This document shows positions 1 to 8,016 of a stretch of 40,000 bases of DNA, piece after piece. Below the pieces are notes generated by a model. That model was given only the letters and a program-made list of their open reading frames with translations. It was not told the DNA's origin and ran no database searches. The DNA is from Prorocentrum cordatum. Its lineage: Eukaryota; Sar; Dinophyceae; Prorocentrales; Prorocentraceae. Both the position numbers and the translations under genes were made by a program. The first letter of the stretch is position 1, and each line of letters begins with the position of its first letter. The stretch spans positions 95,001 through 135,000 of the forward strand of contig CAUYUJ010014196.1 in NCBI GenBank assembly GCA_963575745.1, written 5' to 3'.

Positions 1-1230
1 TTGGAGAGGCCTGCCCACAGAACGGGCACGACTCTGTGACTTCCCAAATACCTCCGTGGCTCCCCATATGCCTCCGTGCCGTACACAAGGCGCCACAAAA
101 ACTTTTGACAAAGGAGCTGGCTGCACAAGCGGGGGCATGCGCAGCGCTGGATGGCCATAAACATGAGCTCCAGGTGACAGGGACTGGGAGGGATACCGAC
201 AAAACGTAGTTCATTATGCAAGGTGGAGCGGAGGGAGGTTGAAGATTGGGAGAGGAGGAAGGCATCAGTGGCGCCCTGGAGCTCCGGACGAAGAAGCGAG
301 TGTGCTAAACAGGTATGTTTTATTTGGTCCTCAGGGGCCGGGACGATTTGGGCCTCTTGCGGCCCTCTGGAGGGTCCTCTTCAGGCACTCTCGGAGGAGG
401 AGGAGGAGGAGGAGGAGGAGGAGGACCCTCTGGGGGGCCCCTGGGCCGCCTTGAAGCCATCCTGAGCGGTCCTGGAGCGCCCGTGAGGGCATTCTTGGAT
501 CATCTTAGGGGCCTCTTAGGATCGTGGGTGCTCCTGGAGCGCTCTCGGGAGTGAAAGAGCCCCCCAAAGGGCCGAAGACAGGCCCAGGGCCCCCTGGGCT
601 GCATTCGGCACCGAGGGGAGGGTGGGGGCGCGGGGGGCATTTGTCATTGTGTGCCCGGGAAGGCTGGAGGGCCCAACACTCCGACATCAGGTATACCGCC
701 TCAGAAAGAAAGGGCGTATCTCTCCGCAAAGGTAGGGCGGAAACAGCTGGCGACGGCAAAGCAGGGCGACATCGGCAGCATATCATCAGAGGAGCTTGAA
801 GAGTAGGTTGGGCATTTCCGCCATACCTACGACGTCGCCCAAGGTGCAGTCAAGCTGCTGCAACGAGCAGCGCTCGATGAGGAACGGCGCCGCTCTTCAG
901 AGCCAGGAGCGGCTGGGTGCACGAGGAAGGCTGGAGGAGCAACCGTGACTTGACCTGCGGAAGAGGCCCGACCCCTTCCCAGGTTGGCTCCTGAGGAGCA
1001 ACCGTGACATGACTCGATCATGTCTGGGACGAAAGCGCCCGAAAACGTCGAACCTCCACGTCGAACCTCCACCGTCCTGGCTGGAGGAGCCCCTCCTGAG
1101 CCCCAGAGCGGTCTTTTACTTCAGCGTCGTGCCTGCGCGCGGCGGCTCCGAAGCGAGGGCACGCTCGAGCGGAACCTCCCCGCGCGGCCCCGGACGCTCC
1201 CGACCCCTTCCCGAGCGTGCGCGTATGGGC
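1..1230. other. Non-coding, GC-rich; no gene seen
   Basis: No reading frame here has protein-like composition; the open frames exist because the DNA is GC-rich. The only clear structure is a short GGA microsatellite around 395-424. I see no splice-site-bounded exon, RNA gene or element terminus. Confidence 0.6.
394..426. repeat. (GGA)n microsatellite
   Basis: About ten near-perfect GGA units on the plus strand. It is the first of many purine tracts of the same motif in the window. Confidence 0.9.
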
Positions 1231-1240
1231 CCACGACCGA

Positions 1241-1413
1241 GGAGTCGAACCCATACGATTCTCCGTTGGCAGAGGCGGTAGAGGAAGAGGGTTAGCTACT
1301 GGGAGCCGAACCTGTACGAGGATGGAGGTGATAGAGGATAGAGATATCATACGCTGGAAGAGGTGATATAGAGGATAGAGGAGTCGAACCTATACGGTTC
1401 TCCGGGTCAGCTA
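1241..1413 (-). promoter_or_regulatory. Cluster of Pol III B-box-like (tRNA-like) motifs
   Basis: On the minus strand, GGTTCGACTCC occurs at 1241-1251 and 1380-1390, and GGTTCGGCTCC at 1302-1312. The first two match the RNA polymerase III B box (T-arm) consensus GGTTCGANTCC exactly. A TAGCTGACCCGG at 1402-1413 matches a loose A box. Only 11 nt separate it from its B box, too little for a tRNA with an anticodon arm, and the acceptor ends do not pair well. Best read as tRNA-derived (SINE-like) debris rather than a functional tRNA gene. Confidence 0.35.
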
Positions 1414-1420
1414 CTCCTTT

Positions 1421-1840
1421 CCCGTGGCGCTGCGCGGAGAGCAGCGCGGTGTGCACACCCACAGCACGGATACGCGTTCCACGGCCCCGGGGCCCCGACG
1501 ACGCCCGCCGAAGGCCGACATCCAGGGTGACACGTCCAGTGGCCTCCCTCGGGGAGGCGCAAGACTCGGGCCCGGGGGACCCACGTTGGCCTCACGGGGG
1601 CCGCCGGGAAGGAAACCGACGAGACCCGATCTGAAGCTTCGCGCGAGCTCCCGCTGCAGACGTCCCCGCGAGAACTGCGCCGTCGGTTGCCAGGACGGGC
1701 CCCTCAGAGAAAGCGTCGGCAGGACCGAGCTTCCGCGAACTCGAGCCCTACGCTTCCCCGACTCCACCCCGAGCCACTTCCGCCCCTCCTCCTCCTCCCT
1801 CCGCGCCCGGCCTCTGCGGGGCCCGCGGCGCGGCAGCCGA
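1421..1840. other. Non-coding, GC-rich; nothing recognised
   Basis: Open frames on both strands, but the translations are Arg/Pro/Gly-rich and look like no protein family. No repeat or motif of note. Confidence 0.5.
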
Positions 1841-1995
1841 CGCGGACGACGACGACGACGACGACGACGACAACGACGAGGACGACGACTGCGACGACGA
1901 GGGCGAGGACGACGACGTCGACGACGACGACAACAACTACGGCGGCGGCGGCGGCGACGACAACCACGACGACGACGAGGACGACGACACGGATG
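1841..1995. repeat. (GAC)n/(GNC)n microsatellite
   Basis: Imperfect GAC/ACG triplets with interspersed GCG units for about 150 bp. In various frames this reads as poly-Asp, poly-Thr or poly-Arg, which is why long spurious frames cross it. Confidence 0.85.
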
Positions 1996-2014
1996 AGAAT
2001 GAGCAGATGATCAG

Positions 2015-2088
2015 ATGAGGACGAGGAGGAGGAGGAGGAGGAGGAGGAGGAGGAGGAGGAGGAGGAGTAGGGGGAGGAGGAGGAGTAT
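2015..2088. repeat. (GGA)n microsatellite
   Basis: Purine-only GGA/GAG repeat of about 70 bp on the plus strand. Confidence 0.85.
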
Positions 2089-2400
2089 AAGCCCAAGACC
2101 ATCAACGATGTTTAGATACACCCTCCCTCCAAGATCCCTCTTCACGGGCGCCTACAAGGGGCCATTCCCACTGAGGGAATTGCCCCAAGGTGCGAAAACA
2201 CCATCCTCAATATTTCAACGTCACGAGTTAACCTTGGCGGTCCTGAACCGTGCCAGAGCACCATTCCTGGGAATTTAACACCGCGAATCAACGTAAATGT
2301 TGCGTCCCACTCTAACAGTCCCGAATCGCTCCAGAACATAATTTCCGGCACCTGAACCATGAGAACCAAGGAATCTGCTGCAAAATACTAGAACGAATGC
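2089..2400. other. Non-coding; weak ~60-80-bp repetition
   Basis: No gene. Segments beginning CACCATCCTC (about 2201) and CACCATTCCTG (about 2260) suggest a decayed tandem repeat, possibly related to the clearer minisatellite that follows. Not certain. Confidence 0.35.
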
Positions 2401-2810
2401 GTGCGGCGCTGAGGCGAGAACCACATTTTGAAAACGAACCGCCCTGAATCCGTCAAACGAATATGCGCGGTGCTAAAACGAGAACCCCATTTTGAAAAGG
2501 AACCGCCATGAATCCGTGAAGCTCCTGCCAATGTTTAGAATAAATGTGCGCGGCGCGAAGGCGACAACCGCATTTTGAAAACGGACCGCCCTGAATGTGT
2601 TTAACTCTTCCAACTGTTAAAAGCGAGTGCACGCGGCGCTAAGGCGAGAACCACATCTTCAAAACACCCCGCCCTCAATCCGTGAAGGTCTTGCAAATTT
2701 TACAACGACTGTGCGCGGCGCTCAGGCGAGAACCACATTTGGGAACGAACTGCCCTCCATCTGTGAAACAGTGGTCATTGTTTAAGCATCAGTGTCATGA
2801 GCGGCGAAGA
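2401..2810. repeat. Minisatellite, ~83-bp unit, 5-6 copies
   Basis: Units start near 2401, 2465, 2548, 2631, 2713 and (decayed) 2798. The first unit is 64 bp and the rest are 82-85 bp. Each opens with a GCGCGGCGCT-like core, followed by an AAGGCGAGAACC-like stretch, CATTTTGAAAAC and a GCCCTGAATCCGTGAA-like stretch. A related repeat lies at 36040-36230. Confidence 0.8.
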
Positions 2811-2904
2811 AAGGATAAGGGTGTTGTTTGAATTGATGTAAAAACACAAGGTCCAACCGAACATTATGTCGACCAAGAATCGGGTTCGAATAGGTAGGAG
2901 CTTC

Positions 2905-3360
2905 TGTGACGGGAAAACAGGAAATGGAAGGAGGGGGAGGAGAAGGAGGCAGGAGAGGAGGAGGAGGAGAGGAGTTGGGGATCAACGTTGCTGACCGACA
3001 TGGGAAAGGATGCCCATGCCTATCCAACTCCTACAAAGCAGAACCAGCCTGCAGATGGAACAGGGTTCCCGGAAACCCAGGAGTGGGAGGGGGGAGGAGG
3101 AGGATTTTTTTTGGGGGAGGAGGAGGAGGAGGAGGAAGGAACAGCAGGAGGAGGAGGAGGAGGAGGAGGAGGGGGAGGACAGGAGGCAGGGAGGAGGAGG
3201 AGGGGTGGAGGAGGAGAGAGGAGGAGGAGAGGAGTAGGAGCGAGGAGGCAGGAGGGGAAGGGAACGGAGGGGGGAGAGGAGGAGGAGGAGGAGGAGGAGG
3301 AGGGGGGAGAGGAGGAAGGAGGAGGAGGAGGAGGAGGAAGCAGGGCAGGAGGAGAGGGAC
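2905..3360. repeat. Long purine (GGA)n tract
   Basis: About 450 bp that is mostly purine on the plus strand, built from GGA and GGGGA units with short interruptions (mainly about 2970-3080). It is capable of triplex (H-DNA) formation in principle. Confidence 0.85.
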
Positions 3361-3577
3361 CCCTCGTCCTACCTCCTCCTCCTCGGGCTCGGCCCCGCCT
3401 CCGCGGCGCCCGCGGCGCCGCAGCCGAGGAGGCCCACGCCGGGCTCCGACCGCCGCCTCGCCGCGCTCCGCGGCGCGGGCGCGGGCGCCTCCTCGCCGTG
3501 GCCGCCCGGCGCCGGCACGCGCAGGGAGTGCGCGGGGGCGGTGGCCGCGCCTGGGGCGGGCGCGGGAGGGACGAACC
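3361..3577. other. GC-rich spacer; nothing recognised
   Basis: More than 80% G+C by eye, with CpG-rich blocks. No gene. Comparable GC islands follow the purine tracts at 6111-6184 and 17336-17530. Confidence 0.5.
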
Positions 3578-3957
3578 CCAGACATGATCGTGCCGTAAAG
3601 GTAAACAATATCAGGACGGGAGGTTCTCGGCTATATTCGGCCCCGCGGGGCCCTCGCCGGGCCTCGGGACCGTCAAACAACGATTCGGGACGAAAAACCG
3701 GTCCTGGGGAAAGGGTGGGGACTTCCGACCCAGACCCCCGACGTCATGATTTTTTCATGACGCGCCCCCCAGAGGTCCAGACCCTTTCCCTATGACCGGT
3801 TTTTCGTCCTGAGTCGTTTTTTGACGCTCCCGAGGCCCGGTAAGGGCCCCCAGAGGCCGAAAATAGGGAAAAACCTCCCTTCGTGATTTTTTCATGACTC
3901 GAGGAGGTCTGGGGAGGACGCCGTCCTGAAAAAAGCAAGACGTCGCGTGCCCGGGGC
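3578..3957. mobile_element. Fold-back (inverted-duplication) MITE-like element
   Basis: Starts with CCCAGACATGATCG, as does the element at 4984-5168. The left arm (about 3588-3716) shares GGACGGGAGG, the GGCCCCG-GGGCCCTCGC block and GACGAAAAACCGGTCC with that copy. The right arm (about 3775-3895) carries the same blocks in inverse orientation. The axis is a perfect 8-bp hairpin CGTCATGA-TTTTT-TCATGACG at 3742-3762. The right terminus (3916-3957) resembles the right end of the 4984 copy, with a decayed terminal repeat. It has no coding capacity. Confidence 0.6.
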
Positions 3958-4473
3958 GAGGAGCAACGGCTGCCGCCACTGCGGCCCGGGCCAGGCCGCC
4001 CGCGCTCCTGCAGCCGCCAGGTGCGGACACCCGGGCCGCCCGGGGCCAGGGGGGAGGGAGGGGGCGGAGCCAAGAGGAGGAGGGCACAAAACTCGGGCGA
4101 GGAGAAGTCGAGAGAACCTCTGAGATCTGTCGGCGCTGGAGGGGCGAGCGAGGAGCAACGAGCAGTGCGGTGGGTTTTTGTCAGCACATGTGCGCTGGCG
4201 CCAGCACTGCCAGTATTTTCCTGGGTGGTGCCCTAGGGTTCGACGGCACGCGTCACCTGCTGCCCGCGCTCCCCAGCTGCCCGTGCGGCCATCCGGGCCG
4301 AACGGGCCTGGAGGGAAGGAGTTTCCTCGGAGTTTTCTGACACCCGCACGTCGGTGGAAGATGTGGATCGGAGGGGGTCGCAAGGGACTCGTTCCAGGAC
4401 GGCGGTTCGGCACAGGCTGCACGCATTGATCAGGGACCGACCTTCCCAGCATTCCCAAGTCCTACCACGAAAT
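3958..4473. other. Non-coding; nothing recognised
   Basis: GC-rich to about 4320, then more balanced. The open frames here have no protein-like translation. No repeat found. Confidence 0.45.
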
Positions 4474-4576
4474 GTTCTTAGAACCCAGAGGTGTTCTGAG
4501 AACGACAACGAGATTCTTAGAACATAAGCCCGACGTGTTAAGACAAGACAGTATCAGCCAGGCATGTTCTAAGAAC
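4474..4576. promoter_or_regulatory. Four copies of an 11-bp palindrome GTTCTNAGAAC
   Basis: Perfect copies lie at 4474-4484, 4493-4503 and 4566-4576; a copy with a changed first base is at 4513-4523. The first three are spaced 19 and 20 bp apart, about two helical turns. The last is extended to CATGTTCT-A-AGAACATG (4563-4579). The half-site spacing (TTC-3-GAA) is not that of a heat-shock element (TTC-2-GAA). A dimeric DNA-binding protein site is an inference only. Confidence 0.45.
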
Positions 4577-4983
4577 ATGTCTCGGGCATGGACACAACCC
4601 CCTTCAGTAAAACGTGGTTTAGTGAAACCGACCTGAGGCCCAAACCTGGCAGGCGCAAGCCTGGAAAATAACGGCCACGGCGCCCTCTCGAGAACCGAAA
4701 ACGGACAATTCACTAATCGACGTGTCACTGTTGGGGGTTCTGTCCACCCCCGAATGTCGTGGACACCGCAAAAGGTTCTTCGAAAACTGCTTGGTGGGGC
4801 TCTAGGCGAGCCAGGACGCCTCGCCACTGCTTGAGCACAGCACGGTCGCCCAGGCCGCCGCCTCGTGGCGGGAGAAGTCGGGGCAGACGGGCGGGCACCT
4901 CCCCGGCGCGCGCGCCTCGGCCCGCCCAGGGCGCCGTGCGCCTGCCCGCCCCGGGCGCCGCGCCGGAGACCTCTCGCACACAA
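4577..4983. other. Non-coding; one hairpin
   Basis: No gene. TGTCCAC (4741-4747) and GTGGACA (4759-4765) form a 7-bp inverted repeat with an 11-nt loop. The rest is unremarkable GC-rich sequence. Confidence 0.4.
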
Positions 4984-5168
4984 CCCAGACATGATCGCGT
5001 CGTAAAAAAATCAGGACGGGAGGTTTTTGGCTATTTTCGGCCCCGGGGGGCCCTCGCAGGGCCTCGGGACCGTCAAAAAACGACTCAGGACGAAAAACCG
5101 GTCCCGGGGAAAGGGTCGGGACTGACAGGGGCGCCGTCTTGAAAAAATCAGGACGTCGCATGTCTGGG
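4984..5168. mobile_element. MITE-like element with CCCAGACATG terminal inverted repeats
   Basis: The 185-bp segment begins CCCAGACATG (4984-4993) and ends CATGTCTGGG (5159-5168), a perfect 10-bp terminal inverted repeat. The interior matches the left arm of the fold-back element at 3578. Just inside the ends, ATCAGGACG occurs near both termini. No transposase and no convincing target duplication (at most AA), so the superfamily is unknown. Confidence 0.6.
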
Positions 5169-5940
5169 AAGTCGGCGGGAGCCCACAGCCGGACCGCAGG
5201 CGGACGAACAGAGCTCTCGAGAACGCGAGGTGCTCCGCCGGCCAAGCTGCTGACGAACGCTGGAGGGTGGGGACCCCACCCCCCTCCCCCCCCCCCGGTT
5301 TACATGCACCGAACACGAGACGAGCAGACCCCGAGCAGTCGAGAGCGGAGAGAGCAGCAAGGCAGCACACGAAACACCATCAGGGTAAAACCTCCCCGCC
5401 CACCGGCCTCGATCCATGTTTACCTCGGTTGGCTGCAGGGCAAAAAGGGAGATCAGAGCGGGAGAGAACTGAACGAAGGTCGGGAAGGACAAGGCTAGGG
5501 AGGGGAGAGGATCCATCTCCCATTTTCCTAATAATCCCCCCCCAACCCCCCCCCCCCCCCTAATACAAGTAATAAGGCAGAAGGCAGAGACGACTGCCCC
5601 AAAGGCAAGGGAGGCGGAGTAGCAGGCCATACGAACCGGTGGATATATCTACCTACTTTGACAGTCTGTCCTGCTTTTTTCCCTTGAGTTCCACCCGCCT
5701 CAAAGATAGGGAAATGCCGCAGGGCCCACCGGCCGAGCCGAAGGAGCAACCTCACCAGGAGGGGGCAAACACGGCCGCCCGAAGAAAAGTACCAGACGCC
5801 CGCCGATACACGGCCCGCGACAACGACCAGGAGATTCTGGGAAGCAGCGGAGAGCCCCAGAGAGCAGCCTAAGATTCGAGCGGATACCCCCAGAGCAATA
5901 GCCCCCCCAAGAACCCTATAATTCCCCTCCTTACCACTCC
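5169..5940. other. Non-coding; C-homopolymer runs
   Basis: No gene. C-rich runs lie at about 5281-5297 and 5536-5561, which are prone to sequencing-length error. Open frames here have low-complexity translations. Confidence 0.45.
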
Positions 5941-5944
5941 CCTT

Positions 5945-6110
5945 CCCGCGTCGTCGTCGTCGTCCTCCTCCTCCTCCTACCTCTCCTCCTCCTCCCTTGC
6001 CTCCTCCTCCCCTCTACCCTCCTCCTCCTCCTTCATCCCTCTCCTCCTCTCCTCCTCCTCTCCCTCCTCCCTCCTATATCCCTCCTCCTCCTCCTCCTCC
6101 TCCTCCTCCT
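5945..6110. repeat. (TCC)n pyrimidine microsatellite
   Basis: Pyrimidine-rich TCC repeats of about 165 bp. After a 75-bp GC-rich gap the complementary purine motif follows at 6185, so the pair forms an imperfect inverted repeat of triplets. Confidence 0.85.
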
Positions 6111-6184
6111 GGGGGGCCGACGGAGGGCCTCCTCGAGGCCCTCGCCCCCTGCCCCTTCCGTCGCGGGCCGCCGCAGGCGGGGCC

Positions 6185-6317
6185 CCGGAGGAGGAGGGAG
6201 GAGGATGCAGGAGGGGAGGGGGGATGAGGAGGCGGAGGAGGGGGAGGGGGAGGGGGAGGGGGAGGGGGAAAGGGGGAGGAGGATGGGGAGGAGGAGAGCG
6301 AGGGGGGGAGGGGAGGG
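6185..6317. repeat. (GGA)n/(GGGGGA)n tract at copia insertion site
   Basis: Purine tract running up to the left target duplication of the copia element. Together with 17097-17335 it would make one uninterrupted purine tract before insertion. Confidence 0.85.
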
Positions 6318-6322
6318 TGGAG
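6318..6322. repeat. Target-site duplication TGGAG (left)
   Basis: Identical to 17092-17096 and directly abutting the left LTR, inside a GGA purine tract. Confidence 0.85.
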
Positions 6323-6431
6323 AGTCCGATTTTCGGTTAGCTTGACCCAAGACGTCTGTAGCACGGATTGTCTTCTGTCTGCTACACTATCTGCTGCTAA
6401 CACATGCCTGGAATCTACCTGGATTCTGACT
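6323..6431 (-). repeat. Left LTR (3' LTR), 109 bp
   Basis: Direct repeat of 16983-17091 with three substitutions. Both strands begin AGTC and end GACT, so the termini are AGTC...GACT, not the usual TG...CA. On the element's strand it is preceded by AGGAGGACCAG (6432-6442), a weak polypurine-tract candidate. Confidence 0.85.
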
Positions 6432-6753
6432 CTGGTCCTCCTGGCTTGTAAGAAGGATCACATTAATTAATACACATAACCTAAGAAAACGACCATAAAG
6501 CTGGCTACCGTTCCTCGGACCCTAATCGAGCAGAGCAATCATTCGGCCCCAAGGATAGTCAAGGAAATCGAAGGAAAACTTATCGATGTTGAAATAGTCG
6601 ATGAACGGCAGCTTCATGCTTGAAATATAACCATATCTGGTGACGCTGGCCATCAAACCAAGAACCGTAAAAGTAAGCGTAGTAGTCCATCATATAATGC
6701 CTGGGTCGTCTAACTTCAGAAAGATGCGGAGTACGTAATTCATCACCTGTGAT
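6432..6753 (-). other. Copia 3' untranslated region with candidate polypurine tract
   Basis: No frame continues past the RNase H stop at 6754. The purine-rich AGGAGGACCAG lies next to the 3' LTR, where plus-strand DNA synthesis would be primed. It is short and contains two C, so the assignment is tentative. Confidence 0.45.
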
Positions 6754-7416
6754 TCAATCCATGTCTTGCAATCTAGTCGCCATGCATACTGATGGTGACC
6801 CTGCCCAAGAAGGTTTCATGCTGATCAGGTCGTTCTCGGTCACCGTCACTGCTGGAGCATCGATGGTTGCCACTAGACACTCGATGCCCTTGGTCTCCAC
6901 ACGCCAGTAGTCGTAGGTCAACAGATCGTAGAGGATCTCCGATATCATACTCTTCGTCAGTCCATCTGCAACCATGGCCGAGGTAGGACACCAAAAGAAA
7001 CGCCTGATATAGCCACGAAGCCTATCTTCTCGTACTGATAGCACATACAGTCGTTGATGTCGATCTTGAGGTACGCCTTTGAGGCCGACGCTGAGCTCAA
7101 AGAAGTCTCTGCAGTCTGTCCAGTGGTCGATAGGTATCATGAACTCAGCGTGATCCTGGATCTGAATCAGCTGTGCCATCGTACTGCCTTCATGTAGTGG
7201 AAGTTGGATGCCTGGAGCAAATAACCCTGTCAGTCGCATAGCAATCATCTGTGCCAACTCTTTACCAACTACACCTGCCAAAGTCTCTGCCCGGGGCGTG
7301 CTGCCTGAAACTCTCTTGGCCTTATGAGATAATGAAGCTATGATGTGGCAGAACTTGCTGAGCTGCTGCTTGGAGTCGCACACCTGCTGGTAGTGAGCCG
7401 ACGTCGTAGGTACAAC
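6754..7416 (-). CDS. Copia RNase H, C-terminal part
   Basis: RNase H degrades the RNA strand of the RNA:DNA hybrid during reverse transcription. Visible copia RNase H marks are the RAETLA helix with its glutamate, PIDHWTDCRD with an aspartate, and the terminal MVADGLTK motif (the usual form is AD.LTK). The frame is continuous with 7417-8016, separated only by TAA at 7417-7419, so this is the downstream half of one protein and has no start of its own. The stop TGA is at 6754-6756. A single C-to-T change (CAA to TAA) would explain the break. Confidence 0.85.
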   Translation of the reverse strand, partial: VVPTTSAHYQQVCDSKQQLSKFCHIIASLSHKAKRVSGSTPRAETLAGVVGKELAQMIAMRLTGLFAPGIQLPLHEGSTMAQLIQIQDHAEFMIPIDHWTDCRDFFELSVGLKGVPQDRHQRLYVLSVREDRLRGYIRRFFWCPTSAMVADGLTKSMISEILYDLLTYDYWRVETKGIECLVATIDAPAVTVTENDLISMKPSWAGSPSVCMATRLQDMD

Positions 7417-8016
7417 TTACACGCGCTTGTCCGAGCCCAACAAGATAAGTACTGCCTCTTGAGCGTATGAGCTTCCTGAGGTGGCTCCACTCGAATCTGC
7501 CACCGTGTCTATCACGAATGGTGGAGAGATCTTCGGAAAGTAGAGCCCCACGTTCGATGAGTACTTCTTCGCGCGAGCTAGTAGCGTGTTGGCCATCTTG
7601 ATGTGCTTGATCGTTGCTGATGCCGTGTTCTGCTGGATGATGACTATATCTGCAATCGCGTCCAGTCGTGTCTGACATAACCATAGCAACTCGCCCAGGA
7701 GTCCTCGAAATGCCTTGAGCTCCGTGGAAGTGAGTGGAGAGTCGTCCTGAGCTGCTCGGTGCTTGCCGAGAGGGACTGGCTGGAGGTTCTGACAGAACTC
7801 GTCCTGAGACATTCGAATGCCGAAGTCAGTCTGCTCATGTCTGACTCCCACATGATTCATAGGTGGTTGCTGTCTAGTAGCTCCTCCGGATCTGTCCGAG
7901 AATTTGCCGTAAGACTTGTTGAGCCACTCGTTGCTGCTCGCGTTGTTGTTGTCGTCGACATAGGAGGTCGCAATTGCCTTGAGTTCTCCTGGGGATATTT
8001 CATCCAGAAGTAAAAA
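7417..8016 (-). CDS. Copia reverse transcriptase C-terminal half and start of RNase H
   Basis: Carries the RT catalytic YVDD (7951-7962). After it comes the copia RT connection, with ...AFRGLLGELLWLCQTRLDAIADI in place of the usual YR...G.L.YL...RPDI. The start of RNase H follows, with VIDTVADSSGATSGSS supplying the first aspartate. It begins by -1 shift from the upstream frame at the A5 run 8012-8016 (plus strand), because the true RT sequence switches frame there. It ends at in-frame TAA 7417-7419. The homopolymer makes a sequencing undercall as likely as a real deletion; the heptamer there is not a canonical slippery site. Confidence 0.88.
   Translation of the reverse strand, partial: FLLLDEISPGELKAIATSYVDDNNNASSNEWLNKSYGKFSDRSGGATRQQPPMNHVGVRHEQTDFGIRMSQDEFCQNLQPVPLGKHRAAQDDSPLTSTELKAFRGLLGELLWLCQTRLDAIADIVIIQQNTASATIKHIKMANTLLARAKKYSSNVGLYFPKISPPFVIDTVADSSGATSGSSYAQEAVLILLGSDKRV

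Noticed and set aside
1380-1413. Functional tRNA gene
   Set aside because: A and B boxes only 11 nt apart, no anticodon arm, poor acceptor pairing.
2906-3598. Gly/Glu/Arg-rich frames over the purine tract
   Set aside because: Same DNA is open in several frames with only low-complexity translation.
4474-4579. Heat-shock element array
   Set aside because: TTC and GAA half-sites are 3 bp apart, not the 2 bp of a heat-shock element.
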